Positions 36,921 to 45,195 are shown, counted from the stretch's first letter. The stretch is DNA of 64,000 nucleotides from Vibrio sp. DW001 (GCF_029016285.1 NZ_CP091976.1:372001-436000); one strand, 5' to 3'. The notes: a model not told the origin generated them from the sequence alone. A program made the numbers and translations.

Positions 36921-37613
36921 TTATAACATACCCAACAATTTTTCTGCCGCTGACTCTGAGCTCGCCGGGTTTTGGCCCGTTACGATAAGTCCGTCTTGTA
37001 CTACAAACGACGCCCAATCGCTTACTTTTTGATATTCTGCACCGCGGTTCTTCAACTCATCTTCCAGTAAAAATGGAACGACGTCTGTAAGCTGAACCGC
37101 TTCTTCTTCTGTGTTACTAAATCCTGTAACCGCTTTTGCTTTCACCACATACTCGCCTTCGGAATCCTTTGCATTAAGTAGAACCGCTGTTGCGTGGCAA
37201 ACTGCAGCTACAGGTTTATTGTTTGCTAAGAAGGATTCCACTAACTTCACAGAGTTGGCGTCGTCGACCAAATCCCATAACGGACCGTGACCGCCTGGAT
37301 AGAATACCGCATCGAAATCTGATTCATTCATATCTTCAAGTTTCAGTGTACTCGCGAGACGCTGTTGTCCCGCTTGGTCTTCGTCGAAACGTTTTGTTGC
37401 CGCCGTCTGAAAATCTTCTAACTCACTACTAGGGTCAATCGGTGGTTGTCCGCCCGCTGGTGACGCCAAAGTAATCTCAATCCCCGCATCTAAAAACGCA
37501 TAGTAAGGTGAAGCAAACTCTTCAACCCAAAAACCCGTTTTTTTACCTGTATTGCCGAGATCTGCGTGTGAAGTAAGTACCATCAGTATTTTTTTTGCTG
37601 TTGTGTTCGTCAT
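36921..37613 (-). CDS. DJ-1/PfpI-family (type 1 glutamine amidotransferase-like) protein
   Basis: This 230-residue protein has the DJ-1 fold with the nucleophilic elbow A-V-C-H-A-T near residue 137 and the G-G-H-G-P-L-W-D loop near 108. Family members act as glyoxalases, holdases or peptidase-like hydrolases. It is divergent from a LysR gene across 136 bp, the usual arrangement of a LysR regulator and its target, often tied to electrophile or oxidative stress. Confidence 0.85.
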   Translation of the reverse strand: MTNTTAKKILMVLTSHADLGNTGKKTGFWVEEFASPYYAFLDAGIEITLASPAGGQPPIDPSSELEDFQTAATKRFDEDQAGQQRLASTLKLEDMNESDFDAVFYPGGHGPLWDLVDDANSVKLVESFLANNKPVAAVCHATAVLLNAKDSEGEYVVKAKAVTGFSNTEEEAVQLTDVVPFLLEDELKNRGAEYQKVSDWASFVVQDGLIVTGQNPASSESAAEKLLGML

Positions 37614-37749
37614 GATTACTTTCTCTTATTTTGTTTGTTGGATGACCCTATTGGATGTAGAACAACTATATAACCGCTATGATATTTAGACAATGAGGCT
37701 CTTATGCACTACATTAGTTCAATTATTAGTACAATAGGTTAACGCCAAT

Positions 37750-38670
37750 ATGAACGTATCAATTGAACAGCTTAAAAGCATGGTCGTGTTTACCCATATT
37801 GTAGAACAAGGTAGCTTTAGTGCCGCCGCAAAAAAAGTTGAGCTGTCTAGAACGGTGGTGAGTTACCACATGAAAAAATTAGAAAACAACTTGGGCGTGA
37901 AGCTTCTCAACCGTTCCACGCGAAGTATATCGCTTACGGAGGCAGGGAAAGCGTATTACGAAAGCTGTAGGGTCATCACTGAGCAAGCACAGTTTGCACA
38001 GCAGAAGATGGATAATTTTAAGAACGAACCACAAGGGCTGATTAAGATTACCTGCCCTGTTAACGTGGGGTTACAATTAATCGTCCCTGCGCTCAACGAA
38101 TTTAAAGAACAATTTCCAAAGATAGATTTAGATGTCATGTTATCCGACGATGTCATTAATATCATTCAAGAAGGCATCGATCTTGCGATTCGAGGCGCGC
38201 CTCTACCGGATTCAGGATTACAAGCCATTAAATTATCGACACTTCCCACTTGTTTGTGTGCCTCCCCAGACTACTTCAATCGATATGGTCGCCCAAAAAG
38301 CCCAACCGAACTTGATGGTCATACATGGGTTGTCTATAAGCAAACATCGACAACTTTAGAGATAACGAAGGGCTCTCGTTCATTTCGAGTCAAAGCAAAA
38401 GGAAGTATTTCAACCAACAACGCAGCGGCAAGAACGGCATTTGTAGAAGGTGGGCATGGTCTAGGGCGAATTCCACTCTATGATGTCACACCAAAGCTTA
38501 AGCTAGGGAAATTAGAAACTATATTAGACGATTACCGCCTTGCACCGATCAATGTATACGGAGTCTTTCCTCCTGGCGCTTCGGAATCCAAAAAGCTTCG
38601 GGTGTTACTCGATTTTCTCAAATCTTATTTTGCCAACAGAGACGCAAGAGAGAGACGCAGCCTATCTTGA
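37750..38670 (+). CDS. LysR-family transcriptional regulator
   Basis: This 306-residue regulator has an N-terminal winged helix (F-S-A-A-A-K-K-V-E-L-S-R-T-V-V-S, with L-L-N-R-S-T-R-S-I-S-L) and a C-terminal ligand-binding domain of the AaeR/DmlR-like group. It is divergent from the DJ-1/PfpI gene and likely controls it. Its TGA stop overlaps a TTG that could start the next small frame. Confidence 0.87.
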   Translation: MNVSIEQLKSMVVFTHIVEQGSFSAAAKKVELSRTVVSYHMKKLENNLGVKLLNRSTRSISLTEAGKAYYESCRVITEQAQFAQQKMDNFKNEPQGLIKITCPVNVGLQLIVPALNEFKEQFPKIDLDVMLSDDVINIIQEGIDLAIRGAPLPDSGLQAIKLSTLPTCLCASPDYFNRYGRPKSPTELDGHTWVVYKQTSTTLEITKGSRSFRVKAKGSISTNNAAARTAFVEGGHGLGRIPLYDVTPKLKLGKLETILDDYRLAPINVYGVFPPGASESKKLRVLLDFLKSYFANRDARERRSLS

Positions 38671-38957
38671 AACCGTCAGATATTCCTACAACGTGTAAAC
38701 ATAACAAGAGCGTTATCTACATCAATGAACACAATGAAAAGCAGCTATATTCTGGTTTTCGTTTTCAACCAACAAAGAAAAGTATGATGAATAAATGTTG
38801 TGGTAACTGTAGACAGTTTTTGAGATCAACAGGCAAGCCTGTTGATCTATGTGGAGCGTGGGGTAACCCGACCACCGCAGATAGAGCCGCATGCCATTTC
38901 TGGATGAAGTTAGTAAAGAAAAAACCGGATGAAGAACCAACAAAAATCGATTACTAA
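38667..38957 (+). CDS. Small cysteine-rich hypothetical protein
   Basis: I do not recognise a family. The frame of 96 residues begins at a TTG overlapping the LysR stop; the ATG pair at about 38784 is an alternative start giving a shorter protein. Five cysteines in the C-terminal half (CCGNC, then LCGAWG and AACHFW) with two nearby histidines or Trp suggest a metal-binding knuckle. It has no signal peptide. Coupling with the LysR gene is possible, but the ribosome site is weak for either start. Confidence 0.55.
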   Translation: MKPSDIPTTCKHNKSVIYINEHNEKQLYSGFRFQPTKKSMMNKCCGNCRQFLRSTGKPVDLCGAWGNPTTADRAACHFWMKLVKKKPDEEPTKIDY

Positions 38958-39066
38958 TCAAGCATCGTATCGCCCAACACTGCACTATTCACAATCTAGT
39001 TAAAAAGCAGTACTCAATTCTTATTAAAAATGATTATACTTACATCACATCAGAAAGTTAGGTTTG

Positions 39067-39100
39067 CCCCCCCCCAGTTATAATAGGTTTCGACTCGTAA
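39067..39100 (+). promoter_or_regulatory. Nine-C tract and TATAAT box ahead of the HD-GYP gene
   Basis: Nine consecutive Cs (39067-39075) lie 4 bp before a perfect TATAAT (39079-39084), 17 bp ahead of the ATG. If TATAAT is the -10 box, the tract falls in the promoter spacer, where slippage would change promoter spacing. No good -35 is evident. If the start is leaderless or nearly so, the missing ribosome site is explained. Confidence 0.4.
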
Positions 39101-40279
39101 ATGCATAGTGAAATCAAGATTTCAGAACTCAAAATAGGTATGTACGTCGTTGAGATTACAGAACAAAAAAGTAATTTTCGCTTAAGTAATGCGAGTTGGA
39201 TTAGAAACCAATCTGCTCTTGAACAACTTCAAAAGTCTGGGGTGACCAAGGTATTGGTTGATCCCGCAAAACGAAAATACCCCAAGTCTACTAACCCGCT
39301 CAAATCCGCTCAAAGTAAGAGTGCGTTTGAGCATTTAGAAAAAACTCAAGAAATCCTAAATGAATCCAAAGAGGTACAACGGAAGGTTTTTGAAAACATC
39401 CAAAATGGGCTGCAAATTGATATAGACGAAGTAAAAAAAACGACTCGCAACTATATTAATACCTTGTTCGAAAATCCTAATGCTATCGGTTGCTTACAAA
39501 ACATTAGAGACAAAGATCAATACCTATTAGAACATTCTCTCGGTGTCGCCACCTTGACTGCCATGTTCGCCCGATACTTAAAACTAGATGAAGAAGTTAT
39601 TCAACATATGGCTATCGGCGCAATATTGCATGATATTGGTAAAGTTGATATTCCTGACCGAATTCTCTATAAACCCTCTCGCCTTACAACGGCAGAGTTT
39701 GATGTGATGAAATCCCACGTTACTGAATCGATTAAAAGGCTTAAGCAGACTTCTGGTGTATCAAAACTCTCATTAAATACTGCCGCTCTGCACCACGAAA
39801 AATTAAATGGCAGTGGCTACCCAATAGGTTTAGAAGAGAGTGACATCCCTATTAATGGTCGAATCATCGCGATTTGTGACGTATTTGATGCACTAACAGC
39901 AACCCGTTGTTATAAACAGAGCTTCACCCATACCAAGGCATTTGAAATTATTCGAAGAATGGCTGCCGAAGGAGAATTAGACGAAATATTGGTAAAAAGA
40001 TTTATCGACTGCGTTGGTTCTTATCCTGCTGGATCCGTTGTTGAGCTTAGCTCTGACAAACTGGCCATTGTCGATAACAGAAACATTCAAGATACAACCA
40101 AGCCTCGCGTATACTCTTTTTATGACCTGACAACACGGCAATACTGTGATGTGAGTTATATCGATTTGGAAACCATCGAAAACGTTCAGATTGTGAAATG
40201 CATCAAAGCTGAACAATATGGGCTGAATATGGGTGATTCGGTCGACTATATCTCTAAAAATCGCACGAAATCAATCTAG
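39101..40279 (+). CDS. HD-GYP cyclic-di-GMP phosphodiesterase with DUF3391 N-terminal domain
   Basis: This 392-residue cytosolic protein has an N-terminal DUF3391 domain (about 3-60, I-S-E-L-K-I-G-M-Y-V) and an HD-GYP domain (about 135-320) with the intact residues H-D-I-G-K at 177-181, H-H-E-K-L-N-G-S-G-Y-P near 231-241 and D-V-F-D-A-L-T. It should hydrolyse c-di-GMP (or cGAMP) and so affect motility and biofilm. No clear Shine-Dalgarno precedes the ATG. It is convergent with apbE. Confidence 0.9.
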   Translation: MHSEIKISELKIGMYVVEITEQKSNFRLSNASWIRNQSALEQLQKSGVTKVLVDPAKRKYPKSTNPLKSAQSKSAFEHLEKTQEILNESKEVQRKVFENIQNGLQIDIDEVKKTTRNYINTLFENPNAIGCLQNIRDKDQYLLEHSLGVATLTAMFARYLKLDEEVIQHMAIGAILHDIGKVDIPDRILYKPSRLTTAEFDVMKSHVTESIKRLKQTSGVSKLSLNTAALHHEKLNGSGYPIGLEESDIPINGRIIAICDVFDALTATRCYKQSFTHTKAFEIIRRMAAEGELDEILVKRFIDCVGSYPAGSVVELSSDKLAIVDNRNIQDTTKPRVYSFYDLTTRQYCDVSYIDLETIENVQIVKCIKAEQYGLNMGDSVDYISKNRTKSI

Positions 40280-40295
40280 AGAATGTGCATTGCCT

Positions 40296-41189
40296 TCATT
40301 CTATTATCCAAAAAGGCACCTGTTGTGCTTGAAGGAAAGATTTAGCTTCTTTACCATGAAGCATCGCTATGGTGCTAATTAACCCAGCCTGAATACAATT
40401 GCTACCCGCAACAGTGACCTGCGAAGGTGCCTGCTCTATTGGCCAACCTGTTTTAGGACTGATTATATGACTATAACGGACACCATTTTTAAGAAGATAT
40501 CGGTTTGCATCACCACTTGTTGCAAGGCCGCCCTGCACAAGATTAATTGATTTTTGGCTCTCATTACTGATTGGCCGTTCAAAACCAATAAGCCAAGGTT
40601 TACTCGAAGATTTGGGCTGGCTGATGGCTAGATCGCCACCGAAATTAACCAATACCGACGTATTTTTCGCCATCTCTCTCATTTGATTAGCGACTTTGTC
40701 AACAGCGTACTCTTTTCCAATACCACCAAAATCCACCTCCATTCCTATTGGGATACAGACCTGATTTTCATCAAATTCGACCTTGTTCCAGCCGATAAAT
40801 GGCAATAACTGCTCTATTTGCTCTTTTGATGGGACCTGATCACCTCCGTCAAACGTCCACACCTTCCTCAATACGCCAGAGGTAATGTCGAACATCCCAT
40901 CACTTATTTGAAAGCATGTGTCGGCAAACTGGAACAATCGAAATGTTTCGTCATCTATCGCGACCGGTTCACCGTTACTCCGGTTAATCTGAGAACAGAG
41001 ATTATCTCTTCTATAACGGCTGAATTTGGACTCGATGTCCTGAGTAGTGTCTGCCGCGCGGTTAAGTAACTGCTGTGCGAGTCTCTTCTCACACGGTTCT
41101 ATCAGTATCTCGCAGAGACTCGCCATGGCAGGAAAAACGCCCTGCCAGTGATCAACTTTCCATTTCAACGTTAATGGCTTATCAACCAT
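40296..41189 (-). CDS. apbE: FAD:protein FMN transferase (ApbE family)
   Basis: This 297-residue ApbE-fold protein would attach FMN from FAD to Ser/Thr of a target. Typical segments are visible: S-K-F-S-R-Y near residue 55, DITSGVLRKVW near 100, VDFGGIGKEYAVD near 155, and H-I-I-S-P-K-T-G-W-P-I near 242. It is shorter than usual and shows no lipobox or signal peptide, so either it acts before export or its N terminus is reduced. It is last of four leftward genes and lies 17 nt after the DUF3570 gene, its likely target. Confidence 0.85.
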   Translation of the reverse strand: MVDKPLTLKWKVDHWQGVFPAMASLCEILIEPCEKRLAQQLLNRAADTTQDIESKFSRYRRDNLCSQINRSNGEPVAIDDETFRLFQFADTCFQISDGMFDITSGVLRKVWTFDGGDQVPSKEQIEQLLPFIGWNKVEFDENQVCIPIGMEVDFGGIGKEYAVDKVANQMREMAKNTSVLVNFGGDLAISQPKSSSKPWLIGFERPISNESQKSINLVQGGLATSGDANRYLLKNGVRYSHIISPKTGWPIEQAPSQVTVAGSNCIQAGLISTIAMLHGKEAKSFLQAQQVPFWIIE

Positions 41190-41206
41190 ACTTTTCCTTG
41201 GTCTGA

Positions 41207-42502
41207 CTAAAACGAATAATTAACTTGGGCGATGATGGCTTTAATCTCTGGATACAGGTCATGTTGGGCCAGTTGTCCGAGTTCATCAAACCCTGAATTT
41301 TTTGGTTGTTGTACATAATATTCTAGCCTAAATGCGAGTTCGTCATCATTTATTGGTAAGCCATATTTAAAACCAATCGTATAAGTGTTCATCTCACCTA
41401 ATCGATAATCCGCACTCATATATTCCGGCAATGCAGCGGAGTTCATGAGATATGGTGAATAAAAATCGGCGGCAGATTGAGTATAAAATCGAATGTGAGG
41501 TTCAAGATAGTGATTATTGCTAAACCTGTAGTTGTAGCGCACATCAATTGTATGTGAATCAATCTCCCAGTCATCGAGCATGTATCGATAACTTACATCT
41601 AATACCTGCCCACTGATATTCGCTTTCGTCTGCCAAAACAGTACGTGTTTCGTGCGTGAATCAGGGCGGTTTTCATACACGTTTTGTTGTGTCGTGCCCG
41701 TCTCATCCACCACACTCACCAATTTAAACGGATCGGTTAAGTAACCACTCACATTTGAGTAGTTATAATTTAACGATGTTATTAACCATCGGTTTATAAC
41801 TTGGCTAACACCAAAATTTAGCTCAGTTGTCGTTTTGGTTTCGCTGCTATCTTGACGAGTACTATCAAACGCCGCATTAAACTCAGCATCGGATGAGTAA
41901 TCATTGCGGTAGACCATCTCTGAACCACCAACAGGTATGCCACCTTCAGGTTCAAGTGTATCGAAATAGCCACCGACCCCCAAGGTAAGCTCCGTATTTT
42001 TTTGATTCAGGGAGCGAGTGAAACCAAGATTTCCGCCCAAAGATAGATAATCATACTCCTTGCTCAAATGTAACCCTGTAGACCAATCCCATACTCGATT
42101 TATTGGAGAGCTCCAGCCCAAATTAAGTTGAACACGAGTATCATGAAACGTGTCGTCTAGCGGGGTATCACCGGGGGCGACGACATAGGATCCATTTCCA
42201 GAAGGCCTTGTAAACGTTTGAGCTTCATTTTGCGCCACCGCACCAGTAGGAGACGCACCAGTTAATGCATCTACTGTCAGTTTTGAGCTAAATACCTGCC
42301 CATCGCCATTTGTTCTCGTCGCCCCAAACATCCCTTCCGAAGCCATGACTCTGCCTGAATCTTCTCCGTAGTATAAGATTGCCGTGTCATAGTCCCAAAC
42401 GGCGTCTGAACTGTTCTCATCCGCTTGTGCATTTGGGCTAACCAGCAATTGACTCGCGACGGCAAGCGCACTGCTAATTTTTCCTATTTTTGTTAGTTGC
42501 AT
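41207..42502 (-). CDS. DUF3570 predicted outer-membrane barrel with flavinylation-like motif
   Basis: The ATG at 42502 has AGGGGG just upstream and gives 431 residues (a TTG two codons earlier is also possible). A signal peptide ends near SPNAQA. The rest is rich in amphipathic strands and ends in Q-V-N-Y-S-F, consistent with an outer-membrane barrel of the DUF3570 family. Near the mature N terminus lies D-A-L-T-G-A-S (residues 78-84), matching the D-x-x-S/T-G-A-T/S pattern that ApbE flavinylates in NqrC and RnfG. The start overlaps the DUF4266 gene by 10 nt. Function unknown; a flavin-bearing outer-membrane redox protein is inferred. Confidence 0.82.
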   Translation of the reverse strand: MQLTKIGKISSALAVASQLLVSPNAQADENSSDAVWDYDTAILYYGEDSGRVMASEGMFGATRTNGDGQVFSSKLTVDALTGASPTGAVAQNEAQTFTRPSGNGSYVVAPGDTPLDDTFHDTRVQLNLGWSSPINRVWDWSTGLHLSKEYDYLSLGGNLGFTRSLNQKNTELTLGVGGYFDTLEPEGGIPVGGSEMVYRNDYSSDAEFNAAFDSTRQDSSETKTTTELNFGVSQVINRWLITSLNYNYSNVSGYLTDPFKLVSVVDETGTTQQNVYENRPDSRTKHVLFWQTKANISGQVLDVSYRYMLDDWEIDSHTIDVRYNYRFSNNHYLEPHIRFYTQSAADFYSPYLMNSAALPEYMSADYRLGEMNTYTIGFKYGLPINDDELAFRLEYYVQQPKNSGFDELGQLAQHDLYPEIKAIIAQVNYSF

Positions 42503-42714
42503 CCACAACCCCCTGCCGCACTACCACGGCCACCACTCGTCGCTTCTTTACTAAAATAGATATGGTCATCAAAGCTTTTATCTATTTCGTTTGCCTGTAA
42601 TTCCATTCGAGGATCGGCAAGAAGATCTTTTTCCCATGGCTGCACCCCTAACTGACTGCATGCCGCTATGAGACTAATGCTTAACAGCATTAATAATATC
42701 TTGGCGTTTTTCAT
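42493..42714 (-). CDS. DUF4266 small lipoprotein with C-terminal GGCGCN
   Basis: This 73-residue protein has a lipoprotein signal (hydrophobic to residue 18, lipobox I-A-A-C with the cysteine at 19). The body carries Q-P-W-E-K-D-L-L-A-D-P-R-M, and the tail is Gly-rich, ending G-G-C-G-C-N. This layout matches DUF4266. The C-terminal C-x-C and the Gly tract look like a metal- or cofactor-binding or crosslinked tail. The coding end overlaps the DUF3570 start by 10 nt, so the two are made together. Role unknown. Confidence 0.8.
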   Translation of the reverse strand: MKNAKILLMLLSISLIAACSQLGVQPWEKDLLADPRMELQANEIDKSFDDHIYFSKEATSGGRGSAAGGCGCN

Positions 42715-42723
42715 TCTTGCTCC

Positions 42724-43209
42724 TTAAGGCTGAATTAACACGCTTATTTGTTCCTTGAGCTCTTGCTTGTCACTGGTTTTGAAACCGACATGCATGCCAA
42801 CAATTTCACCGTTTTTAATTAGATAACTGCTTGGCATTGCTGGTACCTTATAGGCACTCGCTATCTCACCTTTAGGGTCATAAACAACGGAAAAATTCGC
42901 GGGATTATCTTGTAAAAATTGTTCTGCTAATAACCGGTCACTGTCCACATTGACAGTGATAACCTTCAAACCTTTGTCACCAAATTCATTTTGTAATTCA
43001 TTCATAAACGGAAAAGAATATCGACAAGGGCCACACCAACTCGCCCAAAAATCCAGATACACCCAACGACTTTCAGACACGGCCTTTAGGCTGGTTTGTT
43101 GATTTTCTAGTTCAAAGTTAAAATCGGGAGCCGCATCATTGGCAGCGAATGAATACGCGCTAAAAGCGATACACAATATAGAAACTAACCGATTGATTAC
43201 TCTCATCAT
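42724..43209 (-). CDS. TlpA/ResA-like periplasmic thioredoxin
   Basis: This 161-residue protein has a signal peptide (cut near SFA) and a thioredoxin fold with the active site W-A-S-W-C-G-P-C-R near residue 55 and the cis-proline loop A-M-P-S-S-Y near 122. TlpA-like proteins reduce or transfer disulfides for cytochrome or metalloprotein assembly. As the first gene of the TlpA-DUF4266-DUF3570-ApbE operon, it could keep the cysteines of the DUF4266 tail reduced. Confidence 0.88.
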   Translation of the reverse strand: MMRVINRLVSILCIAFSAYSFAANDAAPDFNFELENQQTSLKAVSESRWVYLDFWASWCGPCRYSFPFMNELQNEFGDKGLKVITVNVDSDRLLAEQFLQDNPANFSVVYDPKGEIASAYKVPAMPSSYLIKNGEIVGMHVGFKTSDKQELKEQISVLIQP

Positions 43210-43423
43210 CCAAACCTCATTATTATATTTATCGTTATATATCTATGAGCATAGATCAGATCATGTGAAAAAAGTGTAAATAGATAATCCACTCTAACAA
43301 ATAGGAATGAAAATCATCTTCATTTCTATTTATATCAATACTTTACACTGATTTACATTAACTTACACAGAAATACATTCACGGTATTAATATTAAAGTA
43401 CACACACAGATAAGGTATGAATC
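43210..43423. promoter_or_regulatory. Divergent tlpA / EF-hand promoter with phased TACA repeats
   Basis: TTACA begins at 43343, 43353 and 43363, with ATACA at 43373: four copies at exactly 10-bp spacing, on one face of the helix. An A/T-rich -10-like TATTAAT lies about 10 bp further on. A separate 13-bp inverted repeat (AAATAGGAATGAA 43299-43311 with TTCATTTCTATTT 43319-43331, one mismatch) is next to it. This looks like a response-regulator array over the EF-hand gene promoter plus a possible operator. Confidence 0.55.
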
Positions 43424-43783
43424 ATGAACAGTAAAATAGCGCTTTCAACTATCGCCATTTTAGGTTTGACTATTGCTGTTGGGGTGAACGCAGCTGGCAG
43501 AGGCAACAACAAGGCAAGGGCCAACCAGATGCCAACTTTTATTCAAATGGATGCGAATCAAGATGGGAATGTCAGCCTAGACGAATTCAATCTCTTTAGA
43601 GCAGACCAAATTGTTCAAAAAACAGCAGAGGGTCGAACATTAAGAAATATGTCTAATGCACCTATGTTTGAAAATATCGATACTAACGGAGACCGACTCA
43701 TTGACCAAGATGAATATCAAAGAATGCCATGTAACAACAATCGACAAGGTTGGAAAGGAAAAGGGCAAGGTCGCTCTTCATAA
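43424..43783 (+). CDS. Exported EF-hand calcium-binding protein
   Basis: This 119-residue protein has a signal peptide (cut near VNA) and two EF-hand loops: D-A-N-Q-D-G-N-V-S-L-D-E near residue 43 and D-T-N-G-D-R-L-I-D-Q-D-E near 86, both with the 12-residue spacing and acidic ends. The C-terminal tail is basic and Gly-rich. It is probably a periplasmic calcium sensor or buffer. It stands before an RND pump but a terminator hairpin lies between them. Confidence 0.88.
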   Translation: MNSKIALSTIAILGLTIAVGVNAAGRGNNKARANQMPTFIQMDANQDGNVSLDEFNLFRADQIVQKTAEGRTLRNMSNAPMFENIDTNGDRLIDQDEYQRMPCNNNRQGWKGKGQGRSS

Positions 43784-43789
43784 AAACTA

Positions 43790-43821
43790 AAATCCCATGT
43801 GCAAAATATGGGATTTTTTTT
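43790..43821 (+). terminator. Terminator after the EF-hand gene
   Basis: AAATCCCAT pairs with ATGGGATTT around a 9-nt loop and is followed by eight or more Ts. Confidence 0.85.
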
Positions 43822-43869
43822 ACTATTATAATTAGAATATTATAACTTACTAATTATTAGGAAAGTAAA

Positions 43870-45195
43870 ATGTCTCAATTCAATTGGAAGCAAAGAGTTC
43901 TCATTATTCCACCTCTTATTCTGGGAGGGATTCTTTTATTTCTTGCTCCGGGAATGAAGGCTGAACCACCAGCAATAACGCAATCCACCGGTAAGAAAGT
44001 CGTTCGGGTTTTAAAGGTTATTCCACGAAAATTGCAACCTGTCGCTGTCGGTTATGGGCATACCAAACCGGCACTAGAGTGGGAAGCCCAATCAGAATTG
44101 GATGGCACCATTATCTGGGAATCTGGCAACCTTCAGGAAGGCAATATCGTTAGCAAAGGGACACCATTATTAAAGGTTGACCCGTCAGTGTACGAACTTG
44201 AAGTTGCAAAACTGAATGCCGAAATAGAAGTGGCTAAGCTAAGAGACAAAACGATTTCAGCCTCTTTAAAGATCGCTTCAGAAGAATACAGAATTCAACA
44301 ATCAGAATATGAACGTTCTATGCAATTGAGCAAAACGGGCCATATATCCAAAACAGAAAAAGACCGAGCGACACGAGAACTATTGAGTAATCAACAGCAA
44401 TTACAAACGCTGAAAAACAGCATAGTGATCAATCAGGCCGAACAGAGAGTCATGCAAATGCAGCTTGCCCTTGCAGAACGAGATCTACAACAAACCACTA
44501 TTTCCGCCCCTTTTGATCTTCGCATTACGGAAAAAGTGGCCGGCATTGCTGAATACGTCAATAAAGGGGAGGTTCTACTTCGAGCGGATGGCATAGACGC
44601 GGTAGAGGTCAGCGCGCAATTCGCACTAGGGAAAATGCGGCCACTGCACCAAGCAGCCGATAAGAGTGACATGAGTGGTGATCTGCATCACGAGCTAGAA
44701 GCGCTCATCGAACTAAAGGCAGGTGACCGTATTATCGCTTGGAATGGGGCCGTAGACCGATCTGGCGGGCAGATTGACGCACAAACGCAAAGCCAAAGTA
44801 TTGTGGTTCGTATCAGCAACCCTTATGGGCAGGCGCAACCCGGTAAAAAACCCCCTTTGATCCGAGACACATTTGTGAAAGTGACATTAAAGGCCCCCGT
44901 ATTAAAAAATCAGCTATTAATTCCAGCAAACGCTATCCATCAAGGAAACGTTTATGTCGTCAACAGCGACGGAAAACTAGAGATTAAATCGGTCACCGTT
45001 GCTTTTATCCAGAACCAAGTCGCCGTAATTAGAGATGGGCTCTTGCCAAACGATAACGTTGTGGTGAGCAAGTTGTCTCCCGCCGTTAAAGGCATGCCTT
45101 TGAAACCTCAAGCAGACAAAAAAATCGTGGCATGGATGAATGACATCACTGGTTTCTCTGTTGGGAAAACACCGAAAACGGAGGGTAAGTTATGA
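43870..45195 (+). CDS. RND efflux pump periplasmic adaptor
   Basis: This 441-residue HlyD/AcrA-type membrane-fusion protein has an N-terminal hydrophobic anchor (about 10-28), lipoyl-type halves around G-x-I-I-W-E-S-G-N-L-Q-E-G-N and T-I-S-A-P-F-D-L-R-I, and a long coiled-coil hairpin (about 115-205). It links the inner-membrane pump to an outer-membrane channel. Its stop overlaps the pump gene ATG by 4 nt (ATGA). AGGAAAG precedes the start. No outer-membrane factor gene is adjacent, so a TolC elsewhere is presumably used. Confidence 0.9.
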   Translation: MSQFNWKQRVLIIPPLILGGILLFLAPGMKAEPPAITQSTGKKVVRVLKVIPRKLQPVAVGYGHTKPALEWEAQSELDGTIIWESGNLQEGNIVSKGTPLLKVDPSVYELEVAKLNAEIEVAKLRDKTISASLKIASEEYRIQQSEYERSMQLSKTGHISKTEKDRATRELLSNQQQLQTLKNSIVINQAEQRVMQMQLALAERDLQQTTISAPFDLRITEKVAGIAEYVNKGEVLLRADGIDAVEVSAQFALGKMRPLHQAADKSDMSGDLHHELEALIELKAGDRIIAWNGAVDRSGGQIDAQTQSQSIVVRISNPYGQAQPGKKPPLIRDTFVKVTLKAPVLKNQLLIPANAIHQGNVYVVNSDGKLEIKSVTVAFIQNQVAVIRDGLLPNDNVVVSKLSPAVKGMPLKPQADKKIVAWMNDITGFSVGKTPKTEGKL

